The position numbers were made by a program, and so were the translations under genes. This document shows positions 57,189 to 64,000 of a stretch of 64,000 nucleotides of DNA, piece by piece; within the stretch, counting starts at the first letter, position 1, and each line of letters opens with the position of its first letter. The notes below the pieces were generated by a model. The model ran no database searches. It saw only the letters and a list, made by a program, of their open reading frames with translations, and was not told where the DNA came from. Origin of the DNA: DMER64 sp964554535 (GTDB lineage: Bacteria; Bacteroidota; Bacteroidia; Bacteroidales; UBA932); assembly GCA_964554535.1 (NCBI GenBank), contig CAZKPB010000011.1, positions 1 through 64,000 on the forward strand, read 5' to 3'.

Positions 57189-59177
57189 ATGGACCAAGAA
57201 CAAAACCTCTCTGCTCTCCAGGAGCAATTCGACAGCCCCAAAGCTGAAGAAGTAAACGCCAAGACAACAATTACAGAACAAGAAAACGCAACGGAACCCG
57301 TTCAGGACTCTCCGGCCGTGGAAGCTCTCGCTGCAGAAACCCCTGCAGAAGAAACTCCCGCCGCAGAAGCTCCCGCAGAAGAAATTTCCGCCGCAGAAGC
57401 TCCTGCCGCAGAAGCTCCTGCTGAAGAAGCTCCTGCTGAAGAAGTTTCCGCCGTAGAGGAAGCTCCCGCCGCAGAACCCTCCGCTATTGTGGATTACACC
57501 ACATTCACGGAAAAGGAACTGCTGGCCGAGTTTGAACGCCTCATAGAAGCCGATGACAAGACCGAACTGCACAAAAATGCAGAAACCATCAAGTCGTGTT
57601 TCTACAAACTGTTGCTCAAAAATAAACCCGATGAAGACGAAGCCCCGGTCGAAGAAGGCCCGGCGGAAGTTGCCAAAGCGGAAACTACGGAGGAAATTAC
57701 TTTCAAGCGTCTGTACGCCCGTTATAAAGTATTGCGTGCCGATCTTATGCGCAATCTGGAGCAACAGAAAGAGAAGAATCTTGAAGATAAATTGGCCATC
57801 ATTGAAGGAATTAAGGAATTACTTGAAAAACAAGAAGATATCAATTATACATTTCCCGAATTCAGATCTTTGCAATTGCGTTGGAAAGAAGTGGGTCCCG
57901 TCCCTCTGGTACGGACCAAGGATGTCTGGGAAAGCTACCAGCACTGCGTGGAAAAATTCTATGATTATGTCAAAATCAACAACGAACTTCGTGACCTTGA
58001 CTTCAAGCACAATCTGGAACTGAAAGAACAGATTTGTGGAAAAGCCGAAGCCCTGGTGGAAGAACCCGGCATCATCTCGGCTTTTCACAAACTACAGAAA
58101 CTGCACGAAGAATGGCGTGAAATCGGCCCCATTGCCCGTGAATTGAGAGAACAGGTCTGGGATCGCTTCAAAGCGGCTACCACTGCTATAAACAAACGCC
58201 ATCAGGAATATTTTGAGGAACAGAAACTCAAACAGAAAGACAATTTGGACGCCAAGAGCACCATTTGTGAAAAGGCCGAGGCCATTGCAAATGAGCCTGT
58301 GGAAGACGGAAGCCAATGGAATACCCGTGCCAAGGCAATGGAAGCGCTGCAGGAAGAATGGCGCACTATAGGTTTTGCCTCCAAGAAAGACAACCAGCGG
58401 ATATACGACCGTTTCCGCGCCGCCTGCGACAAATTCTACAATGCCAAGCGTGATTACTACAGCGGTTTCAAAAATGAAATGCGCGACAACATGGCAAAGA
58501 AAGTCTCCCTGTGCGAACAGGCCGAGGCTTTGATGCAGAGTGACGACTGGCGCAAAACCACCGACCAGCTGATTGCATTGCAGAAACAGTGGAAAGAAGT
58601 GGGCCCGGTACCCCGCAAACAGGCCGAGGCTGTATGGAAACGTTTCCGTGTTGCCTGTGATGATTTCTTTACCCGCAAATCCAAACACTTCTCGGGTGTG
58701 GATGCCAATTATGAAGAAAATCTTGCGGCCAAAGAAGCGCTCATCAAGGAAATTGAAGCCTTCTCCTCTGAAGGGGCTGAAGATATTGCCGCCGTCATCA
58801 AAGATTTCCAGGCCAAATGGAATGCCATCGGTTTTGTTCCCATAAAGGAAAAGGAACGCATTCAGGCAGCCTATAAAGCGGCTATGGACAAACATTTTGG
58901 TGAAATGCGCGCTTCACACGGCTACGACCGTCGTGTGCCGTCACGTCCCGGACGGGGCAAGGTGGATGATGCCAGAAACGGTCGTGAAAAACTGATTCAA
59001 CGCTTCCGTCAGTTGGAATCCGATATCACCGTTTGGGAAAACAATATGGGATTCTTTGCCAAATCAAAGAATGCGGACAAGATTATTGCAGACACCTGTA
59101 AAAAAATTGAACAGGCTAAAGTGGAATTGGCCGAATTGGAAGAAAAAATTAAACAATTTGACAAGCAGTTTGAATAG
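57189..59177 (+). CDS. DUF349 repeat protein with Ala/Glu/Pro-rich N-terminus
   Basis: This 662-residue acidic, largely helical protein has a low-complexity segment at residues 42-98 made of AE(A)P and PAEE units, encoded by imperfect tandem repeats at about 57312-57482. From residue 150 several DUF349 modules follow with LQEEWRTIG, WRKTTDQLIALQKQWKEVGPVPRK, and KDFQAKWNAIGFVP. Its coiled-coil nature points to a structural or scaffold role; the function is unknown. A -7 box (TACATTTG) is at 57152-57159. yidC follows after 3 bases. Confidence 0.85.
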   Translation: MDQEQNLSALQEQFDSPKAEEVNAKTTITEQENATEPVQDSPAVEALAAETPAEETPAAEAPAEEISAAEAPAAEAPAEEAPAEEVSAVEEAPAAEPSAIVDYTTFTEKELLAEFERLIEADDKTELHKNAETIKSCFYKLLLKNKPDEDEAPVEEGPAEVAKAETTEEITFKRLYARYKVLRADLMRNLEQQKEKNLEDKLAIIEGIKELLEKQEDINYTFPEFRSLQLRWKEVGPVPLVRTKDVWESYQHCVEKFYDYVKINNELRDLDFKHNLELKEQICGKAEALVEEPGIISAFHKLQKLHEEWREIGPIARELREQVWDRFKAATTAINKRHQEYFEEQKLKQKDNLDAKSTICEKAEAIANEPVEDGSQWNTRAKAMEALQEEWRTIGFASKKDNQRIYDRFRAACDKFYNAKRDYYSGFKNEMRDNMAKKVSLCEQAEALMQSDDWRKTTDQLIALQKQWKEVGPVPRKQAEAVWKRFRVACDDFFTRKSKHFSGVDANYEENLAAKEALIKEIEAFSSEGAEDIAAVIKDFQAKWNAIGFVPIKEKERIQAAYKAAMDKHFGEMRASHGYDRRVPSRPGRGKVDDARNGREKLIQRFRQLESDITVWENNMGFFAKSKNADKIIADTCKKIEQAKVELAELEEKIKQFDKQFE

Positions 59178-59180
59178 CCT

Positions 59181-61043
59181 ATGAACAAAAATTCGCTTCT
59201 GGCTATTCTACTGATAGGTGCTATATTGCTGGGTTTCAGTGTGTATAACACCAGAGTGGCCAAAGAACAGCAGCGCGAGCAGTTTGTTAAGGATTCCATT
59301 GCATATCAGGATGCCCTAAAGGCGTCCAATGAGGCAAATGCCCAGGCGCTACTGCAAGCCCGGACAGATACTCTGGAGGCAGCGCCGGATTCTCTGCAAT
59401 CGGTGAACGGGGTCTATTCCAGCCAATGGCTCAACGAGGCCAGCATGGGCGATCCGCAGTATGTTACTCTGGAAAACGACAAAATCAAGGTGGTCTTTAC
59501 CAACAAGGGAGGCCAACCCTACAGTGTGACGGTAAAAGGATATAAAACCTATTCCGGAGACAGTCTGGTACTTTTTGAAGGACCTCAGAACAAGTTGTCC
59601 ATCAATATTTTTGCGGCACAGGACCTGAATACGGATAATTTCTATTTCACCCCGGTACTCGTGGAAGGGAACCATGCGGTGACTTTCCGCCTGCAACTGG
59701 ACCGGGATGCTTATATGGAATATGTTTACGTGCTCAATGAAGATGATTACGTACTGCATATGAATGTCAATCTGGTGGGTATGCAGCAACTGGTTCCCAA
59801 AAACGTGACCCAGATGCAGTTGGACTGGGCTATGGATATCCGTCATCTGGAAAAGGGTTTTGACAACGAGAAGAAGTATTCCACTATTGTCTACAAATAC
59901 CCCAACACGGATGACGTGGAAGACCTGGGGTTGCGCAAGGCCAATGCGGAAGAGGAAATCAAAACCAAACTGGAATGGGTAGCCTTCCAGCAGCAGTTTT
60001 TCTCGGCCATTCTCTTCTCTGACCAGGCGTTTGGCAGCGGAGACCTGGCTTATACCTTTTATGACCCCGCCAATACGGACAACCTGCTGATGCGCAGTAC
60101 CGCTTCCCTCCAGATTCCTTACGACGGAACGGGAGAACAGACGGTGCCCCTGCAATTTTATTTTGGCCCCAACGGTTTCTATGCATTAAAAGAATACGAC
60201 CGTTCCTTTGAACAGATTATTCCCTTGGGAGGCTCGCTTATAAAATGGATCAACCGGTTTGGCATCATCCCCATCTTTAATTTTCTCAACAAGTACATTG
60301 GTAACTACGGCCTCATTATCCTGCTGATGACCCTGCTCATCAAACTTGTGATTACTCCGTTCACGCTCAAGTCGTACATGTCGTCGGCCAAGATGAGGGT
60401 GCTCAAGCCCGAGATTGACAAGATCAATGTTAAATACCCTAAAAAGGAAGATGCGCTCAAAAAGCAACAGGAGACCATGGCCCTGTACAAGAAGACGGGG
60501 GTAAGCATGATGGGCGGCTGCTGGCCCATGTTCCTGCAGATGCCTATACTTATTGCCATGTTTAGCTTCTTTCCCGGTTCCATTGAATTGCGCCAGGAAG
60601 CGTTCCTGTGGGCCGATGACCTTAGCGGATACGACTCTATTCTGAACTTTGGCTTCAATATTCCAATCTATGGCAATCATATCAGTCTGTTTGCCCTGCT
60701 GATGGCCTTATCCATGTTCTTCTATTCCAGAATGACCATGAAGCAACAACCTGCCACCAAAGAGACGGCCGGCATGCAGACCGTGATGCTCTATTTTATG
60801 CCCGTGATGATGTTGGTCATCTGTAACAACCTGTCGGCGGCATTGAGTTATTACTACCTGTTGTCCAACCTTATCACCATGCTGCAGACCTGGTTTATAC
60901 AGAAATTTGTGGTGGACGAGGAAAAGCTGTACCGGCAATTGCGGGAGAAAGCGGACAAGGCTCCGGCCAACCAGAAGTCCAAATTCCAGTTGCGGTTGGA
61001 AGAAATGCAGAAGATGCAGCAGCAACAGCAGAAAAGAAAATAA
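59181..61043 (+). CDS. yidC: Membrane protein insertase YidC
   Basis: This 620-residue protein has a first helix (residues 5-22, LLAILLIGAILLGFSVYN), a large periplasmic domain, then the YidC core of five helices from about residue 360 (GLIILLMTLLIKLVITPFTLKSYMSSAKMRVLKPEID, YFMPVMMLVICNNLSAALSYYYLLSN), and a basic cytoplasmic tail. It inserts proteins co-translationally, supplementing Sec/SRP. The length is typical for Bacteroidota. It lies 2 bases upstream of the YggS gene. Confidence 0.96.
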   Translation: MNKNSLLAILLIGAILLGFSVYNTRVAKEQQREQFVKDSIAYQDALKASNEANAQALLQARTDTLEAAPDSLQSVNGVYSSQWLNEASMGDPQYVTLENDKIKVVFTNKGGQPYSVTVKGYKTYSGDSLVLFEGPQNKLSINIFAAQDLNTDNFYFTPVLVEGNHAVTFRLQLDRDAYMEYVYVLNEDDYVLHMNVNLVGMQQLVPKNVTQMQLDWAMDIRHLEKGFDNEKKYSTIVYKYPNTDDVEDLGLRKANAEEEIKTKLEWVAFQQQFFSAILFSDQAFGSGDLAYTFYDPANTDNLLMRSTASLQIPYDGTGEQTVPLQFYFGPNGFYALKEYDRSFEQIIPLGGSLIKWINRFGIIPIFNFLNKYIGNYGLIILLMTLLIKLVITPFTLKSYMSSAKMRVLKPEIDKINVKYPKKEDALKKQQETMALYKKTGVSMMGGCWPMFLQMPILIAMFSFFPGSIELRQEAFLWADDLSGYDSILNFGFNIPIYGNHISLFALLMALSMFFYSRMTMKQQPATKETAGMQTVMLYFMPVMMLVICNNLSAALSYYYLLSNLITMLQTWFIQKFVVDEEKLYRQLREKADKAPANQKSKFQLRLEEMQKMQQQQQKRK

Positions 61044-61045
61044 TC

Positions 61046-61720
61046 ATGATAGAGGAAAACCTTCTTCGGATTAAAAATGAACTGCCATCAGGAGTTACCC
61101 TGGTGGCAGTTTCCAAATTCCAGCCGGTGGAATATCTGCTCCGGGCCTACCGTGCGGGGCAGCGCTGCTTTGGAGAAAATCGTCCGCAGGAGATGGCTCT
61201 GAAAATTCCGCAGATGGGCTCCGACGTCCAATGGCATTTCATTGGGCATCTTCAGACCAACAAGGTCAAACAGGTGGTGGGTGCCGCCTGCCTTATCCAC
61301 TCCATTGACAGCGAACATTTGTTGCGGGCCGTAAGTGCCCGGGCGGCTGAATTGGGCATTACGCAGGACGTACTGTTGCAGATGCATATAGCGGCCGAGC
61401 AGACCAAGCAGGGCTTTTCGGCTGAAGAACTGTACGCCGTGGCCGCGCAACAGTGGCCCAACATTCGCCTGTGCGGACTTATGGGGATGGCCACCTTTAC
61501 GGATGACACCGTTAGGGTAAGCCGGGAATTCCGCTCCCTGCGCTGTTTTTTTGACAAGTTGAAGACTCAATTGTTTTCGGACCGGGATTATTTTGCCTGT
61601 TGTTCCATGGGTATGAGCGGAGATTATCGCATAGCCGTGGAAGAGGGAAGCACCATGGTTCGCATTGGCAGTGCTATATTTCCGCCACGCCCTCAAAGAC
61701 AAGACGGGCCGGTCCGGTAA
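61046..61720 (+). CDS. yggS: YggS/PLPBP family PLP-binding protein
   Basis: This 224-residue PLP-homeostasis protein has a PLP lysine in VAVSKFQP (K24), CFGENRPQE, WHFIGHLQTNKVK, and CSMGMSGDYRIAVEEGSTMVRIGSAIF near the C-terminus (the usual SMGMSxD and IG). It lies directly downstream of yidC; the last 47 bases overlap the 3' end of dapF on the opposite strand. Confidence 0.94.
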   Translation: MIEENLLRIKNELPSGVTLVAVSKFQPVEYLLRAYRAGQRCFGENRPQEMALKIPQMGSDVQWHFIGHLQTNKVKQVVGAACLIHSIDSEHLLRAVSARAAELGITQDVLLQMHIAAEQTKQGFSAEELYAVAAQQWPNIRLCGLMGMATFTDDTVRVSREFRSLRCFFDKLKTQLFSDRDYFACCSMGMSGDYRIAVEEGSTMVRIGSAIFPPRPQRQDGPVR

Positions 61721-62465
61721 GCATCACTTGCCGGCAGATACTTCCTTCCACTGTATAATCCACGCTCAGACGTCCGCCCCGTGCCTTAATGTCCCAATGG
61801 GTCCTGTCGCTTTTGGTGAACCGGCGTGCCGCAATGGCGGCGGCGGTTGAACCGGTCCCGCAGGCCCAGGTCTCGGCCTCAACCCCGCGTTCAAAGGTGC
61901 GGATGGAGAATTTTCCGTTCCCGGTAATCTGTACAAAATTTACATTGAGACCGTCCGGAGCAAAATCTTTATGGTGGCGCCAGAAATTTCCCTCGGCAAA
62001 GACATCGGTGGCGGAAAGGTCTTCCACAAACACTACCAGGTGCGGGGCTCCGGTATCTACAATATAACTGTTGGCAGCGTAATCCGTAATTTGGTCCACC
62101 TCTTTAATCTGCAGTTCCACAGACCAGTCATTGGCGTAATGGGACAGTATCCGCGCCGTGTGGGGCCCGTCCGACGCCAGAAAGTGCAGGGAGGTTATGC
62201 CCAGACTGTCGGCAAAGGCAGCCAGACAGCGTCCTCCGTTGCCGCACATGCAGCTTTTTAGTCCGTCAGAGTTGTAGAAATCCATCACAAATGAAAAGTC
62301 ATCCCTCCCGGGGTTCAGCATAATGAGGCCGTCAGCCCCAATGCCAAAACGACGGTGACAGAGTTGACCTATCTGTAGGGCCGAAAGACGGGTGGAATTA
62401 TTACGGTTGTCAATGAGAATGAAGTCGTTGCCGGCTCCGTGAAATTTTGAAAAGGAAAGATTCAT
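61674..62465 (-). CDS. dapF: Diaminopimelate epimerase
   Basis: This 263-residue PLP-free racemase converts LL- to meso-diaminopimelate. The two catalytic cysteines are in CMCGNGGRC (C74) and ETWACGTGSTAAA (C202), and HGAGNDFILIDN is the usual start. It precedes lysA in the pathway (lysA is elsewhere in the window) and supplies peptidoglycan precursors. The ATG at 62465 fits the family length. Its 3' end is inside the yggS-like gene on the other strand. Confidence 0.95.
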   Translation of the reverse strand: MNLSFSKFHGAGNDFILIDNRNNSTRLSALQIGQLCHRRFGIGADGLIMLNPGRDDFSFVMDFYNSDGLKSCMCGNGGRCLAAFADSLGITSLHFLASDGPHTARILSHYANDWSVELQIKEVDQITDYAANSYIVDTGAPHLVVFVEDLSATDVFAEGNFWRHHKDFAPDGLNVNFVQITGNGKFSIRTFERGVEAETWACGTGSTAAAIAARRFTKSDRTHWDIKARGGRLSVDYTVEGSICRQVMLTGPARLVFEGVAEI

Positions 62466-62531
62466 CTCTCTGGTATGAAATTTGATTTAACTCCTGTGCA
62501 TTATTTATTTACAAATTTAAGGAGATTATTT

Positions 62532-63992
62532 ATGAAGAAAAGAATTGGACTTATTATTTTGCTGACAGTCATTGTTAGTGCCGGCACAACAATGGGTGTG
62601 AATTATTTATTCAGAGGTTCTTCAAGGAATACTTCCGTGTCTTCTACCCGTATGACGGACAATTCAGAGGCCGTCATACGTCAGGTCAACCTGCCGGAAA
62701 CGGCTTATCCGGACTTCACCTATGCTGCAGAAACGGGTGTTAAGTCTGTAGTGCACGTAAAAGTTACTATCCACGGGCAATCGCAGCAGGGCCCTCAGAG
62801 TTTGTATGACTTTTTCTTTGGATACGGTGGCGCTCCCAGTCAGCAACCGCGTGAACAAGTGGGTGCCGGTTCGGGGGTGATTATTTCCGAAGACGGCTAT
62901 ATCGTAACCAATAATCACGTAGTGGACGGAGCCGATGAAGTGCTTGTCACCCTGGACGACAACCGGGAATATTCGGGTACCGTAATAGGTGCCGACGCGG
63001 TGACCGACGTGGCCCTCATAAAAATTGACGCTCAGGGGTTACCGGCTATGAAGTTCGGCGATTCCGACGCCCTGCGTCTGGGACAGTGGGTGCTGGCCAT
63101 TGGCAATCCCTACAACCTGCGTTCCACTATTACGGCGGGTATAGTCAGTGCCAAGGGACGCAGCCTGCCTTCCTATGATAATGAATTCAAGATAGAGGCC
63201 TTTATCCAGACGGATGCCGCGGTGAATCCCGGCAACTCGGGCGGGGCTCTTGTCAACGAAGCCGGAGAACTGGTAGGGATTAACACCGCCATTGCCTCAC
63301 GCACCGGTTCGTATACAGGTTATTCCTTTGCCGTTCCTTCCAGCATTGTACAGAAAGTCGTTAACGACATAAAGAAGTACGGTACCGTACAACGTGCTAT
63401 GCTGGGTATCACTATGCAGGAAATTTCCGGCGAACTGGCTAAGGAGAAAAACCTGGAAACAGGCAAGGGTGTCTATGTATACGAAGTCGTTGAAGACGGT
63501 GCGGCAGTGAAAGCCGGAGTCAAATCGGGCGATGTGCTTACCCGGATTAACGGAACGGCCGTGAATTCTTCTACCTCGGTACAGGAAATGATTAGCCGTT
63601 TCAGTCCCGGTTCCAAAGTGCAACTGACCTTGCTGCGTGGTGGAAAGGAAGTGAATGTGGAAGCCACTTTGCAGAGTCAGTCCGGCAGTACGGAAATCAT
63701 TACCGGTTCAAACGGCGATGTGTCCAATTTTTTGGGAGCCCAGTTGCGTCCCCTAAGCAGGGAACTGAAAGCCAAATTACGTTTGCGTTCAGGCGTGGAA
63801 GTCATTGCCGTAAACGAGGGCAAACTCAAGGATGCAGGAATCAAGAAAGGCTTCATCATTACCCATATCAACCAGAAGACGGTCACCTCCGTACAGGATA
63901 TAGCCCAGTATGTACAAAACAGCCAGCGTGGGGTACTGATTGAAGGAAAATATCCGGACGGTTCCACTTATTATTATGCTTTAGGCAATTAA
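62532..63992 (+). CDS. degP: DegP/HtrA (Do) serine protease
   Basis: This periplasmic serine protease/chaperone has about 486 residues. The N-terminal signal or anchor is MKKRIGLIILLTVIVSAGTTMG. The catalytic triad is H129 (TNNHVVDG), D159 (TDVALIKI) and S236 (NPGNSGGAL). A first PDZ domain spans about residues 290-390 (GTVQRAMLGITMQEISG start), with a second C-terminal PDZ (GAQLRPLSRELKAKLRLRSGVEVIAV). The ATG at 62532 is preferred; a GGAG element 11 bases upstream (62521-62524) supports it, a rarity here. Confidence 0.95.
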   Translation: MKKRIGLIILLTVIVSAGTTMGVNYLFRGSSRNTSVSSTRMTDNSEAVIRQVNLPETAYPDFTYAAETGVKSVVHVKVTIHGQSQQGPQSLYDFFFGYGGAPSQQPREQVGAGSGVIISEDGYIVTNNHVVDGADEVLVTLDDNREYSGTVIGADAVTDVALIKIDAQGLPAMKFGDSDALRLGQWVLAIGNPYNLRSTITAGIVSAKGRSLPSYDNEFKIEAFIQTDAAVNPGNSGGALVNEAGELVGINTAIASRTGSYTGYSFAVPSSIVQKVVNDIKKYGTVQRAMLGITMQEISGELAKEKNLETGKGVYVYEVVEDGAAVKAGVKSGDVLTRINGTAVNSSTSVQEMISRFSPGSKVQLTLLRGGKEVNVEATLQSQSGSTEIITGSNGDVSNFLGAQLRPLSRELKAKLRLRSGVEVIAVNEGKLKDAGIKKGFIITHINQKTVTSVQDIAQYVQNSQRGVLIEGKYPDGSTYYYALGN

Positions 63993-64000
63993 TCAGGGTT

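Noticed and set aside
57078..57764. Cys/Phe/Gly-rich reverse ORF opposite the DUF349 gene
   Set aside because: A mirror image of the Ala/Glu repeat codons; not a real protein.
1..64000. CRISPR arrays, insertion sequences, prophage, rRNA genes
   Set aside because: Looked for repeated spacer-like units, transposase motifs, phage structural genes and rRNA; none seen.

Overview
The window is a dense, insertion-free piece of a Bacteroidales chromosome. The lineage is inferred from the recurring -7 promoter motif TAnnTTTG, the near absence of Shine-Dalgarno sequences, Bacteroidota-type outer-membrane barrels, a Bacteroidota-length YidC, a DUF2764-containing V-type ATPase operon and a methylmalonyl-CoA decarboxylase operon. 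HydF and rubrerythrin point to a strict anaerobe with [FeFe]-hydrogenase. The methylmalonyl-CoA genes point to propionate production. Homologues of cysteate synthase and cysteate acyltransferase suggest a sulfonolipid maker, as known in Alistipes and Odoribacter. Placement near Rikenellaceae is a guess.

Layout. 1-500: possible 3' end of a gene, terminators and tRNA-Leu(GAG). 0.56-3.3 kb: an AIRS_C/PurL-like stand-alone protein, MenG/UbiE and cardiolipin synthase. 3.4-8.0 kb: a MarR regulator coupled to a cysteate synthase, two lipoproteins, then (reverse strand) an SDR reductase and an SPT/cysteate-acyltransferase-like enzyme downstream of gyrB. 10-14.7 kb: a plug-less outer-membrane barrel and a 976-residue TPR protein. 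14.8-17.1 kb: ftsE, nth, xerD. 17.1-21.7 kb: an ABC transporter / GntR (YtrA-type) / outer-membrane receptor operon with a candidate operator over its promoter. 21.7-27.7 kb: patatin, guaA, DUF177-rpmF, tRNA-Arg(CCT), rubrerythrin-hydF, mnmD, rpmE2. 27.7-40.9 kb: a reverse-strand block with methylmalonyl-CoA epimerase, decarboxylase alpha, an LTD-OadG fusion, biotin carrier, the OadB sodium pump, seven V-type ATPase genes, and a phosphoglucosamine mutase. 41-48.2 kb: an LtaS-like membrane enzyme, YebC, a TPR protein, recF, a DUF721 protein, pdxB and a DUF4301 protein. 48.2-48.8 kb: two tiny membrane proteins (45 and 50 aa) with their own promoter and terminator. 48.8-53.9 kb: a deoxyhypusine-synthase-like enzyme, lysA, a Sua5/YciO protein, ffh and folD. 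53.9-56.4 kb: a DUF362 protein and a NapH-NapG-like fusion. 56.4-64 kb: trmD, a DUF349 protein, yidC, a YggS protein, dapF and a DegP/HtrA protease.

How the parts fit. The most coherent system is the sodium block. Decarboxylation of methylmalonyl-CoA to propionyl-CoA would export Na+ through OadB. The co-oriented V-type ATPase has a K subunit whose residues and spacing match the Na+ site of Enterococcus hirae NtpK, so the two complexes probably share a sodium circuit. The second system is a sulfonolipid locus spread over two facing operons. The most enigmatic element is the isolated pair of tiny membrane proteins at 48.3-48.7 kb, which has the best-formed promoter of the window and no recognisable family. 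Genes are packed tightly; two convergent pairs overlap by about 46-47 bases at their tails.
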